The notes beneath the pieces were generated by a model that ran no database searches, was not told the DNA's origin, and saw only the letters and a program-made list of their open reading frames with translations. A stretch of DNA of 64,000 nucleotides from Bugula neritina. Its lineage: Eukaryota > Bryozoa > Gymnolaemata > Cheilostomatida > Bugulidae. The position numbers were made by a program, and so were the translations under genes. The stretch spans positions 14,508,175 through 14,572,174 of the forward strand of contig OZ037768.1 of assembly GCA_964035545.1 (NCBI GenBank), in the 5' to 3' direction. Below, piece after piece: positions 9,049-20,774 of the stretch; positions within the stretch are counted from its first letter, which is position 1, and each line of letters begins with the position of its first letter.

Positions 9049-10130
9049 GTAACTTCTGCCCCATTTTATTTTTGATAGGTTGCACTGCTGGATTTATGCT
9101 GATGTTTATTGAAACCAACTGATAACCAACGTGAAACTACAATAATACAATAATACGATTTGATAATAAAGACATTATTGAAAGAAAAATGAAACATACA
9201 AAAATTACAAAATTGTTGCAAAACAATGTTTGACATACCTCTATTACCCTTCCTGGGGAGAGTTAGAATTAAATGTATAAAGTTGTGATTGTGAAAGTTT
9301 AATCAAAAATCAAAAATGACTAGTGAGAACTACAACAGTCAGTGGAGAAAGCATCAGACTGGCATAAAGGTATGAAACACCTCAGCTACTATAATTTCTG
9401 GCTACAAGCTATACAAAGCTGACAGCTATTCTGGTAGCAAAAATCATTGCATTGTAATTGTGAAAACAAAGCTACTTGTGGTTTAAAAAACTGTGGCTAA
9501 GTGAGTAGCAAAGTGAGTAGCAAAGTGAGTAGCAAAGTGAGTAGCTAAGTGAGTAGCTAAGTGAGTAGCTAAGTGAGTAGCTAAGTGAGTAGCTAAGTGA
9601 GTAGCTAAGTGAGTAGCTAAGTGAGTAGCTAAGTGAGTAGCTAAGTGAGTAGCTAAGTGAGTAGCTAAGTGAGTAGCTAAGTGAGTAGCTAAGTGAGTAG
9701 CTAAGTGAGTAGCTAAGTGAGTAGCTAAGTGAGTAGCTAAGTGAGTAGCTAAGTGAGTATAAGGGTGAATGGTGATGAATTGTCCTGTGCCACTGTTGTG
9801 TTTTACACAATACTAATGCGTGGTTCCTAGCTTGTAATTATGACTTGGTTATCTGCAGCAATATAGGAATTGTGATAAGATTAGAAGAGATTTATTTATA
9901 ATTACATACTAATAAAATGATATAAGAAAGCACACGGATTAAAGTATTACATCTTCCTAATTGCTAGTACGCTCTCTCTACTGACGATTCTCTCGTTACG
10001 CATCGCTGGGGGTTGTCACCTGATGCATCTCCAATTGGCTAGGGGACACGGGGACGCGCGTATTGCGTGCTCCACTACACCACTGTATGTAGTAGTGTGT
10101 AATATAATAAAAAACGACCAAAACGCTATA
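9049..10130. mobile_element. 1,082-bp insertion in the LINE with a 6-bp flanking repeat
   Basis: The LINE reading frame stops at 10131 and resumes at 9048. The hexamer CCCATT stands at both edges (9043-9048 and 10131-10136), and removing the insert plus one copy rejoins the frame as KPWI-NGDLL. This is the signature of an insertion with target-site duplication. The insert has no terminal inverted repeats that I can see, no coding sequence, a 12-bp minisatellite (9496-9759) and AT-rich flanks. Its type (non-autonomous element, SINE-like or filler) is not identified. Confidence 0.65.
9496..9759. repeat. 12-bp minisatellite, about 22 copies
   Basis: Tandem GCTAAGTGAGTA, with GCAAAGTGAGTA variants confined to the first few copies on the left; about 17 following copies are identical. 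Because 12 is divisible by 3 the reverse strand reads as an uninterrupted SLSY repeat, which is not evidence of a gene. Near-perfect identity indicates recent expansion or homogenisation. Confidence 0.95.
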
Positions 10131-11069
10131 CCCATTTATCCAAGGCTTTGAAATGCTTTTTTTAGCAAGCTTTGCTTTATGCTCTATTTTACAACTGTTT
10201 GTAAGTTCAGTAAGTTTTTGAACGAATTTATCATAAAACACATTAACATCACTACAGCAAAAAGCTTCCCAATTTGTAGTTATTAACACGTTATGTAATT
10301 TTTTGTAATTGATGATGCTATACTGTTTTTGAGACACAGAAATCAGGTCTGATCTTTTAAATTTATGTATGAAAGTATAGGCAGACAAGTAATCACTCAA
10401 ATCAGAAAAAACTGTTCCAGAAGTTATCGCATCGTTGTTTAGATTTAAAAGGATATGATTCAGGCATGTCCACTTATTAATAGGCTTAAAGTGATGAGTG
10501 CGCACAGTAATGGAGTTGCTGAAACAGTAGGTAGACAGGAGACTAAGATACTCAACATTAGAATGGTCTAGGATATCAATGTTGATATCACCAGCAATAA
10601 TGTGGTTACTTGCGTGTGAAGCGGATATGAATTTTTCGAAATCGTTCAAAAATTCAGTAACATCTGCACTGGGTTGTCGGTAAATAACTGTTAGAACCAC
10701 AGGTGGAGAAGAGCCATCACATTCTAACCTAATAGAATGAACATCACACCCAGATATGGTCACCACTGAGACCAGGACCATGCCAATGCCATTTCTCACA
10801 TACACCCCAACACCACCTCCACGCGAATCGCGTTGTGCACCTGAAAAAGTGAAGTTAGGAATTGCAAAAAATTCTATTTCATCATTTTTTAGCCAAGTTT
10901 CTGTTGCACAAATTACATCAAATGGGACATTACAAGAATATAACAATTGCTCAAAAAGGTAGAACTTGTTTCTTAAACTTTGACAGTTAATATTTAGTAT
11001 AGAAAATGTGTCAGGAGAAAAATCACTGTTTATTATTAAGTAGGTGTGGGCTGTAACTTGAATGATCAT
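10131..11069 (-). pseudogene. LINE apurinic-type endonuclease domain (inactive)
   Basis: The N-terminal part of ORF2 from 11069 encodes an APE-like endonuclease, which nicks target DNA to prime reverse transcription. Motifs: SILNINCQSL with Asn28, CATETWL with Glu57, RGGGVGVYV (84-91), VIYRQPS, and AGDINIDI with Asp161/Asn163. Two expected catalytic positions are altered: the LDH box reads LNH (Asp to Asn at about 204) and the SDH box reads SDY (His to Tyr at about 227). The piece ends KSISKPWIN at the 1,082-bp insertion. About 140 bp upstream (11070-11208) shows no recognisable ORF1 or promoter. Confidence 0.85.
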
Positions 11070-11208
11070 GCACGCAGGTCATGCTCATCAGAATGACACT
11101 ACAACTTGATTGATTAATTTTTGTGCATCAAACCTTTGTGATAAAAACGATGTTAGACAGACTGATACGCTACTTTGATTCATCATTGTTGTGTTGTACT
11201 AGTAAGTG

Positions 11209-11213
11209 TGTTG
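11209..11213. repeat. Target-site duplication of Gypsy-2, left copy
   Basis: TGTTG stands directly before the proposed 5' LTR start and again at 20770-20774, directly after the 3' LTR end. Five bases is the normal Ty3/gypsy duplication length. A five-base match can occur by chance, and a start 5 bp further left (TGTTGTGT) is possible. Confidence 0.5.
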
Positions 11214-11680
11214 TGTAAAATATAAATATTAGTCACTTGCGAGACCAATTTATTATTTGCAAATAGTATTATTATTATTGCCTAGTGACTAGTATTTTCC
11301 CTTCCCCTTATTCAACCTACAATACTCATGCACTTGGTTGGGTTTTATGTTGCTAATTCATGTAAACCGACAGTCGACTGAAGTTTGGTTCACTGGCTTG
11401 CTGACAATCCGAGTGTCGGTCTTTGAAATTATGAATATCGGCACACTTTGCCGAACTTCAGCCAACTGTCGGTTGAAGGTTCTAGAACCCCTTTGTCCAA
11501 GTAATATAAAAGGAGGCACATTCTGAGCTTCAGTCAGTTGAAGACAGGAGCTCAGACTGAAAGGATCAACTATACCAATGGAGACTTACAGCACACACTA
11601 CTCTTCACTCTCTTCTCTCTTCTATTACAAGGACTTATGTTCTCTGCCTAAATACATTCAATAACCCACAAGTTACTACA
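11214..11680 (+). repeat. Gypsy-2 5' LTR
   Basis: It starts TGTAAAATAT and ends ACTACA. It shares with the 3' copy the ACTTGGTTGGGTT block, the CATGTAAA-CGACA block, TCTAGAA then a TATA box, GAGCTTCAGTCA, the CTCTTCTAT-ACAAGGACTTATGTTCTCTGCCT block and the ATAACCCACAA end. The copies differ by several indels (467 against 555 bp), so the insertion is not recent. The precise left end is uncertain by up to about 10 bp. Confidence 0.7.
11504..11513 (+). promoter_or_regulatory. TATA box of Gypsy-2 5' LTR
   Basis: ATATAAAAGG lies about 170 bp before the LTR end and is matched by TATAAAAG at 20591-20598 in the 3' LTR. Being kept in both LTRs, in the same context, supports a core promoter role. Confidence 0.6.
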
Positions 11681-11681
11681 T

Positions 11682-11699
11682 TGGTGACAGTGGTGGGAT
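11682..11699 (+). other. Gypsy-2 primer-binding site
   Basis: TGGTGACAGTGGTGGGAT begins one base after the LTR, as in Gypsy-1. It starts with the TGG that pairs with a tRNA's terminal CCA. Confidence 0.7.
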
Positions 11700-11744
11700 A
11701 ACGAATAATCAGGCAGCCTTACAAAAGATAAAAAGAGAAACTAG

Positions 11745-12270
11745 ATGGCAAGGCTAGAAGAAGGAGGAGAGGTTCTCACACTGGAGAACCTAGTAACAGC
11801 CCTCCGAGAAGTCGGCTCAGCCACTCCGGCGCTACCTGGTAACAGGTATTGCCTTCGACCTCCGATTTTCGGAGGCGACTGCGATGTCAAGCAGTTTATA
11901 AAAAAATTCGAAGACGTGGCTATCATCGCTGAATGGCCAACACTGAATCGTCTTCTACAGCTACGGTCTTGCCTAACCAGTACAGCTAAGGGTTATACGC
12001 TTGGAGATGATGTCCAACACATCTTTCAGGCGCTCCGAGCATGACCATACTAACGCCATAGAAAAACTGGCATTAATGGCATACAGCCGAACCGATCAGA
12101 AGAAACAGAAAGAGTTGGTCTATGAGGCCTTCTTGAGGACCGTAAACAATGGTTGACTCTAGAGGTACTACCTGGCCGCCATGATATCTAAAATATAAGA
12201 GGCTCTAGAGATGGGTCGGTCCTACTGTCAAGTAGATGCCCCTATGGAGCGGACTTTACGACAAGCCAAG
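11745..12270 (+). pseudogene. Gypsy-2 gag, truncated and frameshifted
   Basis: The ATG at 11745 is 45 bp after the primer-binding site and opens 99 codons with FGGDCDVKQFIKKFEDVAII, then WPTLNRLLQLRSCL and ALRA, matching the Gypsy-1 gag domain. The frame then breaks at a TGA (12042-12044). Gag-like sequence goes on in other frames to RSYCQVDAPMERTLRQAK at 12270. The next base starts the satellite, so gag is cut through its C-terminal part, before any zinc knuckle. Confidence 0.75.
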
Positions 12271-15200
12271 TAAAACATACTGGAATATACTGTAACATAA
12301 TGAAACACACTGCAACATACTGAAATACACTGTAACATACTCAAATAAACCGTAAACTACTGAATTATACTTTAGCACATTGAAATATACTGCAACAGAC
12401 TGAAACATATTGCAACAGTCTGAAATATACCGCAGCTTACAAAAAATACACTGTAACATACTGAAATAGAATGTAACATACTCAAAAACCTGTAAACTAA
12501 TGGAATATACTGTAACATACTGAAATACACCGCAAAAGACAAAAATATACTGCAACTGACTGAAATATACTTCAACATATTGAGATACACTGCGTCATAC
12601 TGAAATACACTGAAACATACTGAAATATATTGCAACAAACTGAAATATACTGCAACTAACTGAAATTTACGGCAACATACTGAAATATACTCAAACATAC
12701 TGAAATATATTGAAATATACTGAAATAGACTGTAACATACTGAAATATTACGCAACATACTGAAACACACTGTAACATTGTGAAATAAGCGGTAAACTAC
12801 TGAAATATACGGTAACATACTGGAATATACGGCAACACACTGAAAAATACTGCAACATACTGAAATACACTGCAACAAGCTGAAATACATTGAAACAGCT
12901 GGAAACATACTGCAACATACTGAAATATACTGCAACTTACTGAAAATTACGGCAGCATACTGAAATATCCTCAAACATACTGAAATATACTTAAATATAC
13001 TGAAAAAGACTGTAACATAATGAAATACACTGGAACATACTGAAATACACTGTAACATACTCAAATAAACTGTAAACTATTGAAATGTACGAAAACATAT
13101 TGAAATGCACTGCAACATACTGAAATATACTGCAACATACCTAAATACACTGCAAGACGCTGAAATAAACTTCGTCATCCTAGAATATACTGCAACATAC
13201 TGAAATATATGGTAACATACTCAAATACACTGCAACGGATTGAAAAACACTTCAACAAACTGAAGTAGGCTGTAACATCTGGAAATATACTGTAACTTAC
13301 TGAAACATACTACAACATACTGAAACAAACTGCATTTTATTTCAGTGAACTGTAACATACTGAAATAAACTGCAACAGACTAAAATAAACCGAAACATAC
13401 TGAAATATACTTAAACATACTGAAATATACTAAAAAATGCTGAAACACACTGTAACATACTGAAATACACTGTAACATACTCAAATAAACTGTAAGCTAC
13501 TGAAGTAAACAGTAACATACTGAAATATGCTGCAACAGACTGAAATATACTGCAACATACTGGAATATACTGCAACATGCCAAAACAAACTGCAACATAA
13601 TTGAAAAAACTGCAACATACTGAATATACTGCAACAAACTGAAGTAGGCTTTAACATCTGGAAGTATACTGTAACTTACTGAAAGATACTAAAATATACT
13701 GAAACAAACTGCATTATATTTAGGTGTACTGTAACATACTGAAATATACTGCAACATACTAAAAAATACCTAAACTTACTGAAATATACTAAAAGATACT
13801 GAAATATACTAAAAGATACTGAAATGGACGCTAATGAGCTGAAATATATCCGACATGCTGAAACACACTGTAACATACTGAAATACACTGTAACATACTC
13901 AAATAAACTGTAAACTACAAAAATAAACAGTAACATACTGAAATAAGCTGCAGCAGATTGAAATATACTGATACATACAGAAATATACTGCAACATACTG
14001 GGATATACTGCAGAAGACCGAAACATCCTGCCACATAATTGAATAAACTGCAACATACTGAAATATACTGCAACAACCGAAAATATACTGCAACATACCG
14101 AATATACTGAAACATACTGAAATATACTGCAACAGACCGATATATACTGCAACAGACTAAAATAAACTTTAACATACTGAAAGACACTGAAACATACTGA
14201 AATATACTAGAACATACTGAAATAGAATGCAACAAACTGAAATGTACTGCAACATGCTGAAATATACTCCTACATACAGAAATATACTGAAACATACTGG
14301 AGTATACTGTAACATAATGAAATATAATGCAACATAATGAAACACACTGGAGCCTACAAAAATACACTGTAACAAACTCAAACAAACTGTATACTACTGA
14401 AATATACAGTAACATACTGAAATATACTGCAACTTACTGAAAGTTACGGCAGCATACTGAAATATACTCAAACTTACTGAAAGATACTTAAATATATTGA
14501 AATAGACTGTAACATACTGAAATACACTGGAACATACTGAAATACACTGTAACATACTCAAATAAACCGTAAACTACTGAGATATACGGTAACATACTGA
14601 AACACACTGTAACATACTGAAATATACTGCAACATACTGAAATACACTGAAACATACTGAAATATACTGCAACTTACTGAAATGTGCTGTAACAAACTGA
14701 AATACACTGCAACATACTGAAATACACTGTAACAAACTCAATTAAACCAGAAACTCTTTAAATATACTGTAACATACTGAAAAAACTGTAATGTGCTGAA
14801 ATACACTGCAATATATTAAACTGTGCTGTAACATACTGAAATAAACTGTAACATACTGAAACACACTGCAACACACTTAAATACACTGTAACATACTCAA
14901 ATAAACTGTAAACTACTCAAATATACGGTAACATGCTGAAATACCCTGCAACGTACTGAACGATACTTAACAAACCGAAATATATAGTAACATACTGAAA
15001 TGTTTTGTAACACACTAAAATACACTGCAAATACTGAAATGTGCTGTAACATACTGAAACACACTGCGACATATTGAAACGCACTGCAACATACTGAAAT
15101 GTACTGCACCATACTGAAATGCACTGCAACATACTGAAATAGACTTCAACAGACTGAAATATACTGCAACATACTGAAATGCACTGCAACATACTGAAAT

Positions 15201-17368
15201 GTACTGCACCATACTAAACTATATACTAACATACCGAGATAAACTGTTACACAATCAAACATACTCTAACGTTCGGAAACATACTGCAACATGCTGAAAT
15301 ATACTGCATTATACTGAAATGTACTGCCACATACTGAAAAATCTTGAAACATACTGTAATATACTGTAACATACTGAATAGTTCTGCAACATACTGCAAC
15401 GCACTCTAACATACTGAAATACACTATAAAATACTCAAATAAAATGTAAACTACTGAAATATACCGGAACATACTGAAATATACTGGAAGATGCTAAAAT
15501 ATACAGTAACATACTTAACTGTACTGTAGCGTAATGATATATACTATAACATACAGGAATATACATTAATATAATAAAATATATTCCAACATACCTAAAT
15601 ATACTGTAACATGCCTTAATATACTGTAACATACTGAAATATAATGCAGAAAACTGAATTGCGCTGTAACATGCTCAAATATAATGCAACATACCGAAAC
15701 ATACTGCAACAAAACTAAATACACTGCAACACACTGAAATATACTCATACATACCAAAATATTTTCTAACACACTGAAATATACTGCTATATACTGAAAT
15801 ATACTGTAACATCTTGAAATATACTGTGAAAAACTGAAATATACTGTAAAACACGAAAATATACTGTAAAATACTGAAATAAACTGAAACACAATAAAAG
15901 ATAATGTAACATAAAAAAAATATATTAACATCCTGAAATATTTTGTAAATTACTGAAATATACTGCAAAGTACTGTAATACGCTGCAACATACTCAAAAA
16001 CACTGGAACATAAAGAAAAATACTGTAAGATACTAAAATATACTGCAATATACTGAACTATGCTGTAACATACTGAAACACACTGCAACATACTTAAATA
16101 CACTGTAACATACTCAAATAAATCATAAACTACTTAAATATAGGGTAACATACTGAAATATACTGCACCATACTAAACTATATAATAATATACCAAAATA
16201 AACTGTTACACAATCAAACATACTCTAACATTCGGAAACACACTGTAACATACTGAAATATACTGTAAATACTGAAATAAACTATAACACACTGAAATAT
16301 ACTGTAACCTACTGAAATGTACTGCTACATACTGCAAAACACTGTAAAATACTGAGAAACACTGTAATAGACTCAAATAAAATGTAAACTACTGAAAGAT
16401 ACTGGAACATACTGAAAGATACTGCAACATATTAAAATATACAGTAACATACTTAACTATACTGTAACGTAATGATATATACTACAAAATACAGAAATAC
16501 ACTGTAGCATAGTGAAATATATTGCAACATACCTGAATATACTGTAACATACCTAAATATACGATAACATACTGAAATATAAAGCAGGAAACTGAAATAC
16601 TGAAACATACTGCAACATACCGAAATATATAGTAACATGCTGAAAGGTTTTGTAACACAGTAAAATATACTGCAACATACTGAAATGTGCTGTAACATAC
16701 TGAAATATACTGTAACATACTGAAATATACTGCAACATACTGAAACACACTGCAACATACTTAAATACTCTGTAATATACTCAATTAAATCGTAAACTAC
16801 TCAAATATACAGTAACATACTGAAATACACTGCAACTTATTGAAATACAGTGAAAAATACTGAAATATACAGCAACATACCGAAATATCTAGTAAAATAC
16901 TGAAACATTTTGTAACACACTAAAATATAGTGCAATATACTGAACTGTGCTGTAACATACTGAAATAAGCTGTAACATACTGAAACACACTGCAACATAG
17001 TTAAATACACCATAACATACTCAGGTAAACCGTAAACTACTCAAATATGGGGCAACATACTGAAATACACTTCAACAAACTTAACTATACTGCAAAATTC
17101 CGAAATATATAGTAACATACTGAAATATTTTGTAACACACCAAAATGTACTGCAACTTACTGAAATGTGCTGTAACATACTGAAATACACTGTAACAAAC
17201 TCAATTAAACCGTAAACTACTTAAATATGCTGTAACATACTGAAATATACTGCAACATGGCTAAATACACTGTAACATACTCACATAAACCGCAAACTAC
17301 TCAAATATACGGTAACATACTGAAGCACACTGTAACATACTGAAACACACTGTAACATACTCAATTAC
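12271..17368. repeat. Satellite array A, 20-bp unit, inside Gypsy-2
   Basis: About 5.1 kb, roughly 255 units, of diverged copies of TGAAATATACTGCAACATAC (variants TGAAATACACTGTAACATAC and others), about 70% AT. The left edge cuts gag; the right edge is at TCAATTAC, before unrelated sequence. Units are more varied than in array B, and I see none of the long block duplications found there. A landmark variant with CAAATAAACTGTAAACTACT returns irregularly (for example near 12331, 13061, 13481, 13900, 14560, 14898). It contains no stop codon-poor plus-strand frame and no recognisable gene. Confidence 0.95.
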
Positions 17369-18084
17369 AGGATAGTTAAGGGCATCCTTACTAAGAATAT
17401 CCTAAATTTCTTTCAAAATGTAGTTTAGGTTCTTGAATAATATTGCTCTGCGGGTGGCATGCGTGTTGCCTACTTGCAATTGTTTAGCCTAAGATCAAAC
17501 TACAACCAATAGGCAGCAACCCTCATTCGGGCTGCGTTATCTATCAACATTCCAATATAGGTGCTACATAAACAAAGTACAAAGCAAACTATTCATTATA
17601 GCCTGCCAGCTAGCAAGCCTGTAATTAGTATGTTTGCGCCAATATCTTCTCATCCCTACGTGCTCATTGAAGCGTGAAGTGCTGCGCGCTGCTAATTATT
17701 TATGAAAAAAATAGCATTTTCAGTGTATAAATCACCAATTTATGAACAATATAGAAGAGTTATTGGAAAAAGAAAAAAAATTGCCCTGGAGAAATATTTC
17801 AGGATTCCAACAGTGCAATTTTTTTTCAGATATCATGTTTTGCTGCTGAGATATTTTACTGGTACTGAAAAGTCAGCTTTTCAGGCAAAATTGGCCAAAA
17901 TTCGGCAGTTCTTTGTCTATAACTTTGCAAAATTGAAATTTTTTACAGAACTTATACTGGGGAAAAAAATATCTACAACATAGTTTTTAAATTTTGACTC
18001 TAGCACAATTAGGTGAGATTTTATTTTACTGGTACTGAATTCTTATATGATTACAATGCAAACCTCAGCAAGGCAGTTGCAGCT
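17369..18084. other. Unassigned AT-rich segment of Gypsy-2
   Basis: No protein similarity is recognisable. An 18-base direct repeat (TATTTTACTGGTACTGAA) stands at 17852-17869 and 18022-18039. A lysine/phenylalanine-rich open frame at 17702-17983 has the composition expected of AT-rich non-coding DNA. The segment may be a leftover of an insertion that also brought the satellite or removed pol. Confidence 0.5.
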
Positions 18085-19596
18085 AAAAGGTTGCCCTTAA
18101 CTATCCTGTGTCCCACCATGGCCCGGACCCTGGATCAGCAAATGTTCTGCTATTTCGGGCTTCCTGAACAGATTCACACTGACCAGGGCGCCCATTTCTA
18201 GTCTCAGATGATGGGAGACCTCTGCCGGATATGGGGGGTGAATTAAAGCCGAATGACCCCATTTCACCCGCAAGGGAACGGAGTCGTAAAGAGGAACAAT
18301 CGGATGTTAGGAGATGCTTTCCGAAGTCTGCTCTTGGGCCGAGGACAGGAAGAATGGGACGTGGTACTACCCCAGATAATGCGGACTTACCGCAGTACAC
18401 CACACTCCAGTACCCTGGAAACCCCGAACCTCCTGATGCTTGGCCGAGAGACTCGAGTCCCGGAGCACCTAACATACCATGTTCCTGCACCCGAGGCCCC
18501 TGTACATGAGTACGTGGAGAAGCTCATTGAGACAATGGACCAGGCTCAGGAAGCACTGCGCGAGCAGCAGTGGCAGACGAGGACGGAAGACTCTGAGGAG
18601 CCCCCACTATACCAAGTAGGAGACTGGGTATGGATGGTGAGCTACCGCAGGCGGCGCGGACAGTCGGCTAAACTTCTGCCCAAGTTCATGGGGCCCTACT
18701 GCATCATAAAGGTTCTACCGAACCACACGTACCGTGTGGAACGCTCAGGGCAGGTTTCAGTCCAAAACGAGCAGCGGTTGAAACATTATGAGGGCAGCCC
18801 AGACGCTGCAGGGCAGGCACCTCCCCTACTGGAGCCGGCTCACCAGCCCATCTCCAGAGAATGGGTGGCGCGGCCCAAGGAGTGGGAGATTTCCGTCCAG
18901 GACCCAGTGGAACCAGATCGGACACCAGCACCTCCTCCTCCTCTACCTGGTCCGCCAATTGCACCAGCCCCGAAGCCGGCCCCGGCGCCAGAAGGTACAT
19001 CTCAGGCTGAGAGAGGTGACCCAGAGACCCCTGCCTCTACCGCACCTCCACCACAGCCTGAGGCACCTATGGAGTTAGAGAGACAGGCCAGGAGCAGAAG
19101 ACTTCCTGGGTATCTAGCTGATTATCACGTAGGACTTGTGGATCTATCCCCACAAGGACAGAATTCACCTAGTACAGGCAGTAACCTACATTCCTACGGG
19201 CCTAGATACCCTGCTAGAGATACTACAATTGAGATCACGTACCAAAGATCGGCAGATACTGAGAGCGTGGAGTTGCCCCACCGAAATGTGCCGTGGAATA
19301 TGACCAAACACGTATCGGTATCGCCGACACGTACAAATCTTAACTCGGATCCTTATGATATGGTTCTCTCGCTGGAACCCCGGCTCGGCTCCCGTCAGCC
19401 CGACGGGTTCCCCCTCCCCGGCCCAGTCTGCCCCCACTGCTCTGGAAGAGCTTCCCTTACCTGTAGAAGCTCAACTCCCTGCGGAAGAGACGCAAATGAC
19501 TCTGGGCAGTGGGGCTGTCTGGATGGACACCAACGGGCCAGGACAGAGAACACTGACACTACCAAACGTACTGACGGGTCGTGCTGGCCAGGATAG
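18085..19596 (+). pseudogene. Gypsy-2 integrase, C-terminal half and tail (inactive)
   Basis: The piece begins inside the integrase core at MARTLDQQMFCYFGLPEQIH, keeps the second catalytic aspartate (HTDQGAHF), then meets a TAG (18199-18201) and a TAA (18244-18246). From 18253 the frame is open for 447 codons. Its 13th codon is AAG (18289-18291), giving GNGVVKRNN where the catalytic glutamate is expected (Gypsy-1 has VVERNN), so the enzyme would be dead even without the stops. The GPY/F module follows (PKFMGPYCIIKV, HTYRVERSGQ), then a proline-rich tail and RSRRLPGYLADY. The last 150 or so codons have no match in Gypsy-1 and contain two CxxC-like pairs of unknown meaning. Confidence 0.88.
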
Positions 19597-20214
19597 ACAA
19601 CAGTAGACAAAACCAGCTGCAACCAGAAGGAGCCCACAACTCACCAGACCACGTACCAACCAGCCTCCCCCTAGGCGTTCACTTTCCCGACTCTCCACCA
19701 CGACGTCTCACTCCTCCTCTACTCGTCGTCCTGCTTCCCCCCTTGTCGCCAGCCTGCACATACCAGTGCCGGCGAAGGAGAGATCCGGAAACTGAGGAGG
19801 ACATTCAGGCCCTACACAGGAAACCTAATTACAGATAAGACTCTCATACTACGTACTTCTTTCCTTATATATATTAGTGTGTTTAATATGTGTGTAGATA
19901 ATAGTGTGCGTTGCAGTATCTAAGTTTTTTTTATCATTTTATTATATTTTTGTGTGCGCTCATAAATTCCTTCCAGTCAAAAGTATTTTATTCTCCTTAC
20001 CCCAATTTTTTATCAGTATTATAACATTTTTTTCTAGAACCTGAAGCTCAACCAAGTTTTTTTAATTTTTTTTCTGTTTTCTTATGCTAGTCCCTATGCC
20101 CCTCGGCCGTTATTTTACCTTTGTAATATATACCCTTTGGCCCGTTGTTTTATGTTCCTTATATTTACCCTCTATATTTGTAACAGAAAGTGTATTTCTG
20201 ACAGGAGGTGTGTG
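19597..20214 (+). other. Gypsy-2 3' non-coding region and polypurine tract
   Basis: After the integrase frame ends, a basic proline-rich stretch continues in another frame to about 19838, followed by T-rich non-coding DNA. ACAGGAGG (20201-20208), just before the 3' LTR, is a short polypurine tract as needed to prime plus-strand synthesis. Confidence 0.55.
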
Positions 20215-20769
20215 TGGTAAATATCAAGAATTATCCCCCTTGACAAATTACTTATGGCTATTTTTCTAAATACTGTAGTTATAGCTAAGTCTGTGGTGTA
20301 ACTTTCTAATACCTTAAATACTATGGCTATTGATAAGCTTTTAGCATAGTAAATAGTTAATCCCCTTTCCCCCAATTACAAGCTACAACACGTGTAGACT
20401 TGGTTGGGTTCATTTTTTTTGACTCATGTAAATCGACAATTAGACCGAGTTCGGTAGGTGGATGCCGACATTGGGTCTTTCGGTTACCGACATGGTCAGT
20501 GTTGGTTACCGACATGACGAATGTCGCCATTTTCTGCCGAATGTCGGCCCGCTGTCGGTGGAAAATTCTAGAAGTCCTTTGTTGTACTAGTATAAAAGAA
20601 CAGGCATTTTCGAGCTTCAGTCACTTGCGGACTGGAGGTCACACTGGATACTTCTCTCTACTACAATAAAGTACTGCAAGCACACGGCAACCTTTCTCTC
20701 TTGTCTCTTCTATAGCAAGGACTTATGTTCTCTGCCTGTATTCATTTTATAACCCACAAAACTACTACA
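20215..20769 (+). repeat. Gypsy-2 3' LTR
   Basis: 555 bp, starting TGGTAAATATC and ending ACTACTACA. It carries TATAAAAG (20591-20598) and AATAAA (20665-20670), spaced about 70 bp apart. It holds an internal repeat, GGTTACCGACATG twice between about 20480 and 20516, which is missing from the 5' LTR and explains part of the length difference. The TGTTG that follows matches the left flank. Confidence 0.7.
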
Positions 20770-20774
20770 TGTTG
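20770..20774. repeat. Target-site duplication of Gypsy-2, right copy
   Basis: TGTTG matches 11209-11213 exactly and directly follows the ACTACA end of the 3' LTR. Confidence 0.5.

Larger units (their letters stand above)
11214..20769 (+). mobile_element. Gypsy-2: Ty3/gypsy element carrying a 5.1-kb satellite
   Basis: Two related LTRs (11214-11680 and 20215-20769), a primer-binding site, the start of gag and the C-terminal part of integrase define one plus-strand Ty3/gypsy element of 9,556 bp with a matching TGTTG at both flanks. Protease, RT, RNase H and the first half of integrase are absent. In their place are array A (12271-17368) and about 700 bp of unassigned DNA. Without array A the element would be about 4.5 kb. 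The gag and integrase pieces are close relatives of those in Gypsy-1, so the two belong to sister families with different LTRs. Confidence 0.75.

Noticed and set aside
9472-9810. Open frame with a long SLSY repeat
   Set aside because: It is the translation of the 12-bp minisatellite; nothing outside the repeat supports a gene.
17702-17983. 93-codon open frame rich in Lys, Phe and Ile
   Set aside because: AT-rich composition alone can give this; no motif, and it lies in a degenerate retroelement interior.
18101-19701. Minus-strand open frames opposite Gypsy-2 integrase
   Set aside because: They are shadows of the plus-strand integrase and proline-rich tail.
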